Shown here: positions 29,725 to 42,300 of the stretch, piece by piece
How positions within the stretch are numbered: position 1 is the first letter of the stretch
Layout: each line of letters starts with the position of its first letter
Source: Meconema thalassinum
Lineage: Eukaryota > Arthropoda > Insecta > Orthoptera > Tettigoniidae
DNA: 64,000 bases
Assembly (NCBI GenBank): GCA_946902985.2
Contig: OX336399.1
Coordinates: forward strand, 157,542,411 to 157,606,410
Direction of reading: 5' to 3'
Notes under the pieces: model-generated
The model's input: the letters and a program-made list of their open reading frames with translations, nothing else
What the model was told of the DNA's origin: nothing
Database searches by the model: none
Position numbers and translations under genes: made by a program

Positions 29725-31715
29725 GGTACAAATGTGGGAGCCAAAAAGTGGGAGCAAATAGTGGGAGAAACAAGTAGTTCCGTGAAGAACTATACAGCCT
29801 ATTTTCATATATCCTACATATGTTAACTGCCAATATCAACATACAAAATTTCAGTTTGATTGCTATAATAGGTTCGTAGATATTGAGTACCGACTAAGTA
29901 TTTCGGATGGTCGCCATGTTGGATTTTATATATGTAGGTCCTAGAGTTATGTAATGTTACATGAAGATTATTGTGTACGTGTAGCATTCAAACTTCAATC
30001 GCATGATTAGGACACAATAAGTAATAAGGAGATTTTAAAATTTCGCACAGCTGCCATCTTGTGGTTATGGAAACAATTGAAATAAATTAGATACCAGTGG
30101 ATTAACATTCGTAAAAGGATTTACTGTACCAAGTTTCACTGCACTCGGATGGTTAAATTGCGAGAAACGTCCATGTGAATATTTATACTTCGCGTCGCCG
30201 CCATGTTGGATTTGAGATCACCAGGTTATTTAAAGTCTTATAGGTGAACTTAAGTTCATAGCCCCCATGAACATTAAAAAATCAGTATGATTGCTATAAT
30301 AGATTCGTAGATATTCAGAGTCCTCTAAATATTTGGATGGTCGCCATGTTGGATTGTTAAATGTACAGGCCATAGAGTCATGTACCATTGAATGAAAATT
30401 ATTGCGTAGGTTCATTATTCAAACTTTCACTTCGATCGCTTGATTAGGATACAAGAAATAAAAACTTAATTTTAAAATTCGCACAGCCGCCATCTTGAGG
30501 TTATGTAAACAATTGAACTAAATTAGATACCAGTGCATTACAATGTATATAAATATTTCCTGTACCAGATTTCATTGCGTTTGGAACATTAAATCGCGAA
30601 GAAAGTCTATTTAAAACTTTCAAACTTGCTTGGCCGCCATGTTCGTTTTGTAGCTAACCACGTTTTGAAAGTCTTATATATGAGCTTCCAGTAGTGCCCT
30701 TTATCTCCGTATAAAATTTCACGATGATACAGCTAATAGTTTCAGAGATATAGAATGCCGGTGAAATATTTCGCTCATCCGCCATCTTGTGGTTATATAA
30801 AAAATTGAACCAAGATAGATGTCGGTGTATTATAATGTGTATAAACATATACTGTACCAAGTTTTATTGGGTTTGGTTGGTTAAATCGAGAGAAACGTCT
30901 ATTTAAAAGTCGCAAATTCGCGTGGCCACCATGATGGTTTTGCAGCTACCAGGTTTTCAAAAGTTACATAGGTGAACTTCTAGTAGATCCCTTTATCACC
31001 GTAATAAATTCCAGGGTGATATCAGTAACAGTTTCGGAGATATTGAATGATGGTGAAATATTTCGCACAGCCGCCATGTTGGATTGGTGGGACGTAACAA
31101 AATTTGAAGGGCACGGTCGAGGTCGCCCGGATTAGTACTATGAACTTACTGAGTTTCATTGAAATCGCTCTAGCCGTTTAAAAGTTATTAGGGACACACA
31201 CACACACACCTCACACACACACACACACACACACGCACGCACACGCACACGGACAAAAGGTGATCTCATAAGCCTATTTTTTCAAAATTGAAAATAGGCT
31301 AAAAATTGGGAGCAAAAAGTGGGAGCAAAAAGTGGGAGCATAACGTGGCAGCAAAAATTGAGAGCAAAAAGTGGGAGCAAAAAAAGCAGGAGCAAGTATG
31401 GGAGCAAATGTGAAAGCAAAAGTGGGAGCAAGTATGGGAGCATATGTGAAAGCAAAAGTGGGAGCAAAAAGTGAGAGAAAAAAGTGGGAGCAAAAAGTGT
31501 AAGCAAAAGTGGGAGCAAATATGAGAGCAAAAAATGTAGGAGCAAATGTAAAAGCAAAAGTGGGAGCAAAAAGTGAGAGAAAAAAAGGGGAGCAAAAAGT
31601 GTAAGCAAAAGTGGGAGCAAATATGAGAGCAAAAAAAAGTGTGAGGAAATATGGGAGCAAAAATTGGGAGCAAAAAGTGGGAGCTAAAAGTGTAAGCAAA
31701 TGTGGGAGCAAATTG
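29725..31715. repeat. GTGGGAGCAAAAA minisatellite, split by a 1.5-kb repeat
   Basis: A ~13-bp unit (GTGGGAGCAAAAA with variants such as GTGAAAGCAAAA and TATGGGAGCAAA) occurs as three units at 29730-29770 and about 30 units at 31306-31715. The two blocks are one array separated by the insertion at 29771-31305. Long antisense frames rich in Phe/Leu/Ala across it are translation of the repeat, not genes. Confidence 0.9.
29771..31305 (-). repeat. 1.5-kb hairpin-ended repeat, copy 2
   Basis: Inverted relative to copy 1: starts CAAGTAGTTCCGTGAAGAACT and ends AAAATAGGCTAAAAA, with the (AC)n tract at about 31194-31250. It interrupts the minisatellite within a unit, so both junctions are well defined and show no long TSD. 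Confidence 0.88.
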
Positions 31716-33400
31716 GGGCGAGATCATCACGACGTGTGAACAGCAGCTGACAAGATGGAGAGAACACTTTGCGGAGGTTCTTAATAGAGATAGAGGACCA
31801 GAAAGTAAGCAGCGAGGAGAAGATGAAGAGGAAGCAGAAAGTGACCCAAGCATCAGCCTCGACTCCCCAACTCGGGGCGAAATACGGACAGCGTTGAAGC
31901 AGATGAAATGCGGGAAGGCACCAGGTCTGGATAATATCCCAGCGGAAGTACTGAAAGCAGACCTGGATATTACGATCGATCTGCTGCACCCGCTGTTGGA
32001 GAAGATCTGGAAGGAGGTGAAAATACCAACCGACTGGAAGAAGGGGTTGATAGTCAAGTTGGCGAAGAAAGGGGACACCACAAACTGTAACAACTGGAGG
32101 GGTATCACCTTGCTGTCCATTCCAAGCAAAGTGCTGGCGAGAGTCATCCTGAATCGTATAAAAGACTGCGTCGAAAAAAGGCTTCGGAAGGAACAGGCTG
32201 GATTTCGACAACATCGCAGCTGTGTGGATCTCATCAACAACCTCCGAATCATCCTGGAGCAGAGTGTGGAGTGGCGGAATACCCTTTACCTCACATTTGT
32301 TGACTTCGAGAAAGCCTTCGACTCCGTAAATCAAAGAATCATATGGAAGACCCTCGAGGAATATAAAATTCCAACAAAGATCTTCAGAATCATGGAAGAG
32401 ATGTACGAAGGGTATGAGTGCCAGGTTCTTCACGAAGGCAAATTAACAGAAAAGATAAAGGTCAGTTCCGGAGTGAGACAGGGGTGTGTCCTTTCCCCCA
32501 CTCTGTTCCTGTTGGTCCTGGATAGTGTGATGAAGAATGTAATGGGAGGACGGAAGAGGGGTATTCAATGGGGTATACATGACAGGCTTGAAGATCTGGA
32601 TTTCGCTGACGACATTTGTCTTATGGCACAACGGTACCGAGACATAGAAGATAAGCTGGGGAGGTTGCAGAGAGAAGCAGAACGTGCAGGACTGATGATC
32701 AACACCAACAAGACCAAAGAGATGAGGATAAATTCTGACATCACGACTAGTTTGACAGTCAACGGAAAGGACATTGAGCGAGTTAAGTCCTTCCTCTACC
32801 TTGGAAGTATAGTCACAAATGATGGGGGAGCAGAGGAAGATGTTCGAAGCCGTATCAGGAAGGCAAATGGTGCCTTTGTCCAGCTCTACCCCATCTGGAG
32901 GAAATAGAAACATTTCCAGGAAGACCAAGCTCCACCTTTTCAATAGCAACGTAAAGTCTATTCTTCTCTACGGCTGTGAAACATGGAAAGTCACAAAACC
33001 GATCAACAACCTGCTACAGGTGTTCATTAACAGAAGTCTGCGTCGCATCATGAATGTGAGGTGGCCGGACATAATCTCAAATGAAGATCTTTGGACCATC
33101 ACCAATCAACAACCGATTAGCATCCAGATCAAGGAGAGGAAATGGCGCTGGATTGGTCACACACTAAGGAAGCCGGACGGAGCTATTGAGAGGGCGGCGC
33201 TAGACTGGAATCCTCAAGGCACCAGGAAGCGAGGTCGACCTAAGAAAACCTGGAAGAGGACGATCGAAAATGAAATTGCAGAGGTGGACAAGAACTGGAG
33301 TCAAGTGAAGAGAATGGCCAGGAACCGTACTGCGTGGAGAAATTTCGCCAAGGCCCTATGCTCCGGAAGGAGCGGCAGGAATTAAGTAAGTAAGTAAGTA
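31713..33400 (+). pseudogene. 5'-truncated LINE: reverse transcriptase and C-terminal region
   Basis: Begins within RT-proximal sequence (EQQLTRWREHFAEVLN); the endonuclease is lost. RT motifs: MKCGKAPGLDNIPAEVLK, NNWRGITLLSIPSKV, FVDFEKAFDSVN, SSGVRQGCVLSP and active-site FADD (LDFADDICLMA, near 32605). The frame shifts near 32890 and continues with LLYGCETWKVTK and a basic GRPKKTWKRTI to a stop at 33385, then a (TAAG)n tail. The sequence differs clearly from the LINE at 11.5-15 kb, so it is another family. Its tail abuts the right inverted repeat at 33401, so it probably replaced or truncated the inner end of that arm. Confidence 0.88.
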
Positions 33401-34463
33401 ACTTTCCCGGTAAACAACCTATATGGTCTTGTACCGGTTGTCAATACATAGGCATTAATCAAGAAAACAATCATCGTCCTAGTCATGTATAGGTAATGAA
33501 TTTTTTGTCTACGAGTTTTCAGTAGTGGTTTAATGGAATAGCATTTTATGTTAGGCTTACCTGAGTTTTAAATAGTTCACTGCCTGGAAACAATGGTTGC
33601 ACTTTACTGCGTCTCGGGTTTTCAGCGACTGCTACGGCGGTAAGGCTTTTCTTTCCAAGTTTCTAAAAATAAATAAAATAAACCGTTATAAATACCTAAA
33701 TTCAAGTTAGTACATGCATTTCATAAAATAAAATATGAAACAAAAATGAAACAAGTTAGTTTAAAAAAATAATCCCACCTTCACTTGCAGTGGCTTATTG
33801 CTGTTTCCTTCTAGTGGCTCAAAAGTAAACTGGTTTCTTGTATCTCAGACATGTAAGGTATACCGGTTATCTGCAAACAAATAAATTAAAAAATCAATAA
33901 TTACCTAATCAATAAATTTAAGGTTCATTAGCATGACACTATTAAAATAATCATTCAGGGGTACTTACCAAAAAATAAAAGGATTTTTCTTCCACAGCAC
34001 TTCTTTATACGTCCGTGTGCTAAAATGGCAAGTGCATGACTAACGCAATCGTTATCAGTTTGCCTAGCAACAGAAAAAGTTGTATTTTCTCAGCGATTTG
34101 ACCTTGAATGGTTCTCTGTCTCTCTCTCTCGCACGTGTTCCCACGCCCCTTTACATTCCTCAATCTGAATAAGATTCGTGTACCTTATACTAGTTTCATG
34201 TTTTAATAAGGAAACAAAATGGCTACCTCTTATACATTGTCAGTCCTACTGTCTCAGAACCAAAATGGCGGTCTCTGCTTAAACAGCACACCTGCTAGCC
34301 ACCACGAGGCAAGTAAGCTGATATCACACTTCCTGCTGACGTAGACATTCCTGCCTCGTCAGCACCAGCAACAGCTCTCACGAGTCCTGTGGCTAGGTAC
34401 AATATTCAGTCACCAGTGAGCTGGACTGTGTGCGTGTTAGCATTCAAAATATGTGTGTGTGTC

Positions 34464-34521
<58 letters not shown>

Positions 34522-36582
34522 ACATTTTACTGTAATAATAATTACTAGCAAGCGGCCATGATCATGTTAACCACATACTTTCATCCTAAAACACATGACT
34601 TTACCCAGTTCAATATTTAGTTTATAACATTTCAGGCCAATGACCTTAACGTTTTGGCTCTTTGCGTATATGCACATGACTTGGTCGAGCAAATGTTATA
34701 GGTTTCCATATTCTAAAACCATTTACTGTGCCAGACAGCAGTCTCGTTTATCACCGTTTACTAGCATGTTAAAGATCCCCTTCAGGGGTAAAAAAATATT
34801 CCTAGCACACTTAACACATTTTCAAATATTCGCCTCTATCCGTCATAGGAAATGTCACAAAACCAACCGTCATAAGCTTCTCCCGCCATCCCACCAAAAT
34901 AGCTATTCATTTCTTCCGGGCACGGTCACCGAGATCGCCAACGTCTAAGAATCACTTGGTCATATCCTACAACCGTCTGTTGTGCCAGAGAGCGATCTCG
35001 CTCATTACCGTTAACTAAAACGTTAATGATCCCCTTCAGGCAGGGGTAAAAATCTTAGCATGCTTGTCACATTTCGAAATATTCGCCTTCATTCATTCGT
35101 CATAGGAAAAAATATCGAAAAGCAACCCCTCGTTTTGCCATACATCGCCCCCGTCGAAATAGCCATTTCCAGTATCCACCATGGTCAATCATAGTCTCGT
35201 TGTAACATACGCCAAGCGCTACCGGCTCTCTGTCTACAAACACTCCTTTATTTAAAAATAAAAAATAAAAATAATGCCTAGCTTTTTTTGTCCTAGAGAC
35301 TTGACATTTATTTTCATGGTCGAAGAGGTAGGGACCTTTCATTTATGTCAAACAAACTTATTTGTCAACGTATTAGTTTCCAAAATAGTAAAACATTCAA
35401 ATTTATGTGTTTTCAAAAAATCTCAAAATATAAAAAGTTTTATTATAAAAAAATAAAGGTCATAGGGACCATTCGTTTGAACTATAGCATAACATTCTAT
35501 CATGTTTGGTTTTCAAACTATCGCCTACTTTCGAAAACAAAATTTTTCAAAAAAATTGAAGAATATAACGAGTGGTCTATAGGAACGAGGACGTCAGCTC
35601 GTGTCCAACGACACCTCATTTATTAAAATCCGACCATCCGTTCGCCAATGATCACCAATGTTCGCTAGAAAGTAGGCTATCATTTTTCTTCTTCCTACAA
35701 CTTTGAAATTTGCTGCCACCCTAGAGGGCATGCCCACCTTTCATTAACGTCAAACAAACTCTTTTCCAACATCACCGTTTTACAAAATAGCGCCAATCCA
35801 ATAAAAACAAAAACAAGAATTTTCAAAATAATAAAAAAATCAACACACATTCTTAGCCAAGAGGACGTCACCCCGTTCCTAAACAACACATCGTTCTAGC
35901 CGTACAAGCTCATTAAATATCACCAAAATGTCAAAAACGCACGTTTACCTCAAATTGCGTTTCCAAATTCCACCCATTGTAAAAAATAACCTCACCATCA
36001 AATAGAGCGGAAAAAATACCATCTAAACGACCCCTCCCTCTGCCCTAGTCCTCCCCCACCACCAACTTTTTCCAGGATAGCCATACGTATTCAAGCACAC
36101 GCGCGATTATGGGTAGAACCGGCCTTACCCCACAACTGCACAGTTTTAGTCCTAGAGGCTTGATATTTATTTTGCTGGTAGAGGGGGTCAGGGCCATTCA
36201 TTTATGTCAAACAGAAATTTTTTGTAAACTCTTTATTTCCCAAAATATAAACATTTCAAAATTTAAGTGTTTTCAAAAATCTCAAAAAATAAAAAAGTTT
36301 TATTATAAAAAATAAAGGTCATAGAGACCATTCGTTTCAACTATGGTACAACGTTCTATCAAGTTTGGTTTTCAAACTATCACCTACTTACAAAAACAAA
36401 TATTTTCAAAAAAACATCAAAAATATGATGAGTGGTCCATAGGAAAGAGGACGTCAGCTCGAGTCCAACGACACCTCATTTGTCAAAATCGGGCCATGCG
36501 TTCGAGAGATATTAATTATTTTAACATGTACAGTCGGGTACAAATAAAATGGGTGCATTTAAACCCCTCGCTCCCCCCTACT
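33401..36582 (-). repeat. Right terminal inverted repeat
   Basis: Inverse of 8336-11367. It keeps the outer ~115 bases missing on the left (about 36465-36572) and ends ...CTCCCCCCTACT. A 102-codon frame at 34640-34948 and its twin at 9844-10152 differ at four residues, but neither resembles a known protein. The (ATT)n tract at 34464-34520 is twice the length of its left partner, as expected for an unstable microsatellite. Confidence 0.9.
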
Positions 36583-36588
36583 GTACTC
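36583..36588. repeat. Target-site duplication GTACTC, right
   Basis: Exact match to 8330-8335, immediately outside CCCCCCTACT. It is the last pair of in-frame gag codons before the insertion. Confidence 0.9.
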
Positions 36589-37317
36589 CTGTAGAGATTC
36601 GTCGCGCTTTTTTCGGCGCTGGGTTAACAACTTGTGGATTTCTGCACTGCTTGCCGCCACGTCCAACTCCTCTTTCAAGGCCTTCTTCGGTGCAGTCCAG
36701 GACGTCAGTCCTTTCTCACCTTGAATAAAAAGCTTAGCTAAACCATCGAGTGATTTCTTAGCGAAAATAAACTTTTGCAGCTCTATCCATCCCATCAAGA
36801 TTGACGTCTCCTCAAATTCTGCGATCCATTTCTTCACTGGGTAACCATCCTTACCGTTAAATGTTTTAATAGCGCCCTCTACGTCGCGGAACGACAATGA
36901 AAACTTATGTTGTTCTCTATACCTCCTGTGCTGGTCTTCCTCTTCGCTCTCTTCGTCTTCTTCGTCTTCTTCATCCTCGTCATCATCGTCTATATTAGTT
37001 GCGATTTCATCGAATATCCTCAAGTAATAACAAATGGTGTTAATCATTGCCGCCTTTGTCCCGATCTCGGTATTAAGAATCTCAGAAACACGCAACAGAT
37101 CAGACATGGAAAATGTTTCTTCGATAAATTTCTTCTTAGCTTCCTCTTCAATGGAATTTTCGTCAAAATCGAATCCAGGAAACTCTCGCAGTCGCTTTCG
37201 ATTCTTCCTGTCGTCTGGTATATGCTCGAAAATGAGGTTATGTAAAACTTTGATGGCTTTGACCGGAGCATCACTTATGTTCTTATTTATGTTCTCTATT
37301 CCACCGAGTGTAGTCAT
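36589..37317 (-). CDS. Gypsy A gag N-terminal part, cut by the 28-kb insertion
   Basis: About 243 codons from ATG at 37317. A strongly acidic Asp/Glu run lies at about residues 112-132, then a Gag capsid-like segment (FSLSFRDVEGAIKTFNGKDG, YPVKKWIAEFEETS, FIFAKKSLDGLAKLFIQGE) and RRKKRDESLQEY at the junction. The insertion falls exactly between codons, and the continuation with zinc knuckles is at 8329 downward. The apparent short tail to 36559 is element sequence, not gag. Confidence 0.88.
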
Positions 37318-37781
37318 CTTATTTGTTTACTCACGTCTGTCAAGTAGTTTTCCGTCAATATCGCTACCTCATAACCTCGCTATCAAACCTGTTTAACCTC
37401 ATTCTCCAAACCGGTGATATTTGTAGGTGATATCGTTGAATACCGCTTCCCGTCGTTTCTCTCTGACGGGTCGCTATCCTCTTACCACATCCACAATCCT
37501 CTGTCGTCGTTTAGATTCCGACCCTCGTCATCGTCACGGCACCACTAATTGTCACTGAAACTGAAGAACAAATTTTGCTAGCCTATGAATCCTCGTCGTA
37601 GATTCGCACGTCGTGGGCTCACAAAACTGCACGTCGTCTCGTCGTCAGCGTCGTAGGCAACAGCAACATATATGATTAGCCGTCCACTTCGTCGAAAATA
37701 GCGTCGTATTTTGCGTCGTACTTCGTGTCGTGGATTGCGTCGTAACTCGTTGTTTCAGTCCATCCAGGACGAGCCCCCATT
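37318..37781 (-). other. Gypsy A 5' untranslated leader
   Basis: Between the primer site and gag. It is notable for dense CGTCG/CGTCGT phrases at about 37500-37745, unlike the AT-rich surroundings. No frame of note. Confidence 0.75.
37762..37779 (-). other. Gypsy A primer-binding site, tRNA-Pro-like
   Basis: Minus strand TGGGGGCTCGTCCTGGAT, two bases from the LTR. It matches the well-known proline primer site used by murine leukaemia virus at 17 of 18 positions. Confidence 0.88.
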
Positions 37782-38020
37782 TGTGGGAAACGGTTTTCAG
37801 ATCATGACACTCACAAGCATCGAATATAGGACTGAATTATTTATTTAAACAATGAAACTAATTAGAATACAATATATAGAATTAAGGGAATGTGTTTCGC
37901 GGCTCATCGGAACTCGGAATATTGCTTCTCTTTTTTTTTTCTCAGACAATGGCGCTGAGCTTACTCCTGCGCCCCCTAGATTCCATACTCGGCCGTTTTG
38001 ATCCTCATCCGGCTCCCACA
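37782..38020 (-). repeat. Gypsy A 5' LTR
   Basis: 239 bases, TGTGGGAAACGG...GGCTCCCACA, matching 3061-3300. It confirms that everything between is one original insertion plus later nested ones. Confidence 0.92.
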
Positions 38021-38960
38021 TTAATAATATTTTTTTTTATTAATTTTTTTTGTGAGATGATATGAAAATTTTGGTGATAGAAAATTTTTGATAACATCAA
38101 ATTTGGTGAAGAGTTAAATGTTTTAATCCGCTGATGGTGGATAGCAATAATTTATATTGTTTACAACAATTTTTGTGTAATGTTAATAACATATGAAAAT
38201 AATTTAAATTTTTTGTGACATTTAAACAAATGAAAGTGAGGAAAGAAGAAAGTTAAATTTTCAAAATATTTTGAAAAGTTTTTGAACAATTTTTTTTTTT
38301 TTTTTGGAAATTGAAAATCTTTATGAACAATTATTAACATTCGACTTTATGTCAGTCGAGTATTGATATTGTTATGAAACAACGAATCAGTGATATGATC
38401 ATTTTTCCAAATAAGTCTAATTTTGGAATAACACCGAATGAATCAAGTGACTATTTTTTTGAGAAATGTTTTGCTACGAATATTTGAAAAATCAAATGCA
38501 ATCTTTCGAAAAGTGAACTACGAACATGTAAATATTAGGGATCACTCAGAACTCTTTATTGAACAGTGATTACCAGTGTAAATATTCTTTTTGAATTTCT
38601 TTTTTGGATATCAGAATGGACTGATTAATTTTCTGATTATCATATCTGCGACATTCTAATAATATTTTAGGGACTGTTGATTTCTCATGTGTGATTTGTT
38701 TTATCTTTGTTGAGGTTTTTGCCATTCAAATCATATTTTTATCTATAAATAAATTGTGATTTTAAGGAATGTGCTAGTTCAAAAATAATTTCTCACCTTA
38801 CCTTACTTGTGAATTACCGAGATCAGGGATGCCAGATTAGACCCAAGTATTCAAGTAGATAGACCCGTAGATATATTTTCTCGTGCTAATCAGATGTCGG
38901 TATTTTACAAAATGTGGTCGTTGGATCTCGGTCCAAACGGGCACAATACATTTATGCATC
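38021..38960. other. AT-rich host DNA
   Basis: No gene. The flank continues the AT-rich character seen at 1770-3060 on the other side of Gypsy A, consistent with both being one pre-insertion locus. Confidence 0.6.
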
Positions 38961-39310
38961 AGGAATTCATTTTTTGAAGCCTTTGTCTGGAGCATGGCGC
39001 TCTATGGAAGTGAAACTTGACTGTTGGCGCAGCAGAAAAAAGGAGACATTAAAATGCTTTTCTTAAGGACTCTCTCTATAGTGAGCCCGTCAGAGGAGCT
39101 GCCAGGACAGCCAACTACCGAAATGACTTCCCTAACATCTCATCCGCCGGACCTAAATGCCAAGAGGATCAGGTGAACTTCCAAACAGGCCAAAGCGGCA
39201 CGAGAATCCATCATCCACGGGGATTGTGGTACATGGTGACTAAAGGTCATAGACTGCCTAAGGAAAGGTTCACCTTAAAAGCTAGACTGAGAAAAGAAAC
39301 ATCCAGACTT
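38961..39310 (+). pseudogene. Degraded LINE C-terminal remnant
   Basis: Translation near 38985-39060 gives SMALYGSET, then several broken frames, resembling the ALYGSETW motif of LINE C-termini. Many stops; assignment is tentative. Confidence 0.4.
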
Positions 39311-42300
39311 ATGTAAAACATCGTAAAGATTTATTTTAAAATCAACAAACCCCTATCCTAGTTCGGAGGGTTTCTATCGGCTAATCCGCAAGCTAATAAA
39401 TAATCAAAAATAAAGAGCAGGTCCCTACCCGAGAAGTTACTGTAAACCCTCGCGAATGATCTATCTCACAATTATTAAAGCAACAACAGCAACACTAGTA
39501 AAATGGTACGGCGAAAAACCCTAGATCAAGTTACAAGATCAAGCTAATATCGGAATTTACATTTAACAGGGCAGCAAAACAAATCTAAGTTAGGATGATA
39601 CCATTTCCTCATTTACATTTAATATTAATTCATCTAGCTAAGTCCTACCAATTAATTACAAAATTTACGGCGGTGACGTCGGTAATATCAAACAATTACA
39701 ATCAAATCTGTGTGACAATCCATAAAAAAACATGTAAGGCATTCTTACAAACTAGGTGCTAATCGGCACACAAAAGGTGACATGGAGGATTTATGCACTT
39801 TCACATCAATAAATCAATAAATACAAGACCACAGTTTTATTCAAAGCCTACCTACACTTTGGTTTACTGTTCGTAAGCCATAGTCATTTAACGTGTGTAA
39901 TTACGGTGACGACTGCGTAGTGGAAACTACGTCTAACATCGTATGGCCTGAGCTCCACCAGCTACGAACTATAGGTTCAAGCAAGCCTCTGTCGTTACAA
40001 AAATGGTCAGCTGTCCTAAGGTCATTTCCTCCAGGAAATACTTTCATTGGCACGGCTATGTCAGCAGGTTCCAAATGCAAATGAACAAGGTTAAATAGAA
40101 AAGGTTTGTTATTTATATTTTGTTTATCAAAATTATGCGTTTTATTATTAAGATGTCGGTTTAAATTATAGTTGGTTTATGGCGAATAACAGCTGACTAG
40201 CCTGGCATGGAGCGTCTCTGTGAGATTATCTCTGCCGAAGAGCCTCGACTCAAACGTCGGGATACGATCAACGAGTAATAACATCTCGGACACACAATAA
40301 CACCAGTTACCAGCGGCGCGCAGCTCGCGTTCAATAACTTTGGGACAGGCCTGGAAACACATCAGTTATCCTCCCTAAATATTTGGTCTACGGGAACTGT
40401 CCCGGACATGGTACACAAAATACCTTCTTACATGAAAAGCCTCTTCACGGGGGGGGGGGGGGTCACTAGCCTCCAACATAATATAAGAATCCTGACATAA
40501 CTGTACTCGTCGAAACAACGGTACACGCAAAAGGCGTTTAACTAACAAATAACAATCTACAGAACGTGTGTTCAGACACAGAAATGGGCGCTGGGTTCCA
40601 TGAGCTATCAATGCAATGAAAAAGAAAATGCTGCAAGCATTGCGTCCTGTGTTAAAAATAAGTCTGTCTCACTTGGAAGCAAGCGCTCTCAATCGTGCGC
40701 TGGGAAATATTCACACACCTGTCTTTGTGTCACAGCGAGTTACAGGCTCCCTGTACTATTTGACACAACACGTTGACTGTGCCGGCAGTTTTGGCAAGAA
40801 AATAACTATAAAACTGGCCTCATAATAATACCTTTACCATGGGTTATAAACATCAAAGAATGTGTGCATTAAGAGCACGCTATAAAGCTGAATATAAATA
40901 TATGAATCTGTCTTTCATAGCAAAGACGTTTAAAAGATAGCAATGTCTATCATTGCTGGAGCTCTTTGCTCTCAAAGATAAAACACTTCATTTGTTTCTT
41001 GTATCAAACATTCAAATAAATCACGTGTCATTACACTTGACACAAACAAAATAATATTATGGCGCAAACCCCACTCTGCTGGATTTGCTTAATGATACGT
41101 TGGGAACTGGGTTCGATGCTAGGTTACAACGAACATCCCTTTTACTTGCGAGGTCTACACTCGACCTGGATGGCTTCTGAGCACATCCTGAATGAAATAT
41201 AAATGCAGTTACAAAACTGGTAATTACAGTCGATTACCTAAATGATACGACTTCTCTAATCAAGTCAGGGGCGTAACGTTGACTGGCTGCTATAAGTGCA
41301 GTTAAAGAGTTATGACCATGGCATCAATTTGCCATGACAGGACTCTGCTAAGACTCGAAAATCACCCCAGATGGGGTTAAACAAAGTAGCCCTGAAATGA
41401 CTACGGTCACGTTTAGCAATAGACAAGAATTGGCGTCCTGCGACGTCCATCAGGTTGCACCAGGGTTAAACAAAATATCGAACCCAAGTGTGGCTCACAA
41501 TCACTGTAAATAAATAACATCTAATTATACTAATTACATTCCCTGCCTATAAAATGGCTGTCACGAAGTTCGGCTGATTTACAATCTACACTAATCTTAA
41601 TATACCACCAATGACTAGAACAATGAAGGGTTGTACAAACTCACGATATGAAGGAGCCCACACTTAGCTCTTTCCAACGACAAGGGTTGAACAAAAGCAC
41701 CTCTGGCTTTCAGGATTGGTTTTGTCCATATCAGAACTTCCATCTTGGCTCTCCCAAAGACCAGGGTTCGGTCTGTCCCCGTAGTTGACATCGTGAATGG
41801 GTTGGACATGCCTAGAAAGGGCATCCTCGACTCCTTCCTTCTCGTTCGACGTTCTTGAAGTTCCAAATCATGCTCGTTCCATCCGAGACGTCTCCCTCAT
41901 ACCATGACGGTATCTAGCCCATCATCTTCGACTCGAACATGGTGTTATAAATGTCGAACACGTGGTCGGTAATATTAGACATTATGTATTTCTTTATCAC
42001 TTGAAATTGCGGTGTGCTTTGTAGCTATCACAGGCGTTACACATATATCTAGCAACACAGCCTCTACACTTTGCAGATATCATAAATAAATGGCCATGCA
42101 CTGATCTGCTGGTTCACACGTGCACAGATTCTATTTTTGCAATCACGTGGCATCCGTGAAATTGGCGTCGAATTCTTGCGGATAAATCCACCGTAGCAAT
42201 TTATACACGAAGCGTATTTAATATAACACTCGTTTAATGCAACGTTATCACAATTACTTGTATATTTGACACCAGGCTTTAGCCCTCCACAAATCACGTG

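Larger units (their letters stand above)
8336..36582. mobile_element. 28.2-kb terminal-inverted-repeat element, Polinton/Maverick-type by its ends
   Basis: Seen directly: termini AGTAGGGGGG and CCCCCCTACT, inverted repeats of 3.0 kb (left) and 3.2 kb (right), and a 6-bp TSD GTACTC in a recognisable gag gene. Known: Polintons/Mavericks have long TIRs with AG termini and 6-bp TSDs. Inferred: this is a member or a decayed, non-autonomous relative. The expected protein-primed PolB, RVE integrase, adenovirus-type protease, packaging ATPase and capsid genes are not found; the only integrase-core frames inside belong to nested Gypsy B. Possible native cargo is the IAP, 93-residue and FLYWCH genes at 27.4-29.7 kb. 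Nested later insertions account for about 14 kb. The alternative is another class of large TIR transposon with cargo. Confidence 0.68.
3061..38020 (-). mobile_element. Gypsy A: Gypsy-type LTR retrotransposon split by nested insertions
   Basis: Two LTRs of about 240 bp, both running TGTGGGA...TCCCACA on the plus strand, bound 35 kb. Only a handful of differences separate them. Minus-strand order is 5' LTR (37782-38020), a tRNA-Pro-like primer site, gag (37317 down), nucleocapsid and protease (8329 down), RT, RNase H, integrase (to 3161), 3' LTR (3061-3300). Removing the 28-kb element at 8336-36582 and the 1.5-kb repeat at 5677-7215 leaves about 5.2 kb, a normal Gypsy length. The flanks (TTAATAATAA left, TTAATAATAT right) are low complexity, so an exact target duplication cannot be called. 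Gag-protease-RT-RNaseH-integrase order supports Gypsy/Ty3. Confidence 0.9.

Noticed and set aside
31274..31711. Phe/Leu/Ala-rich open frames across the GTGGGAGCAAAAA array
   Set aside because: Direct translation of a 13-base minisatellite; overlapping in several frames, and it continues out of the array into unrelated sequence.
8323..36582. Calling the 28-kb element an autonomous Polinton
   Set aside because: No PolB, adenovirus-type protease, ATPase or capsid genes were found, and the only integrase cores inside belong to Gypsy B. Only the ends and TSD support the assignment.
40375..40611. Short open frame around the 13-G run
   Set aside because: No motif; the homopolymer is also prone to length error, so the frame is not trustworthy.
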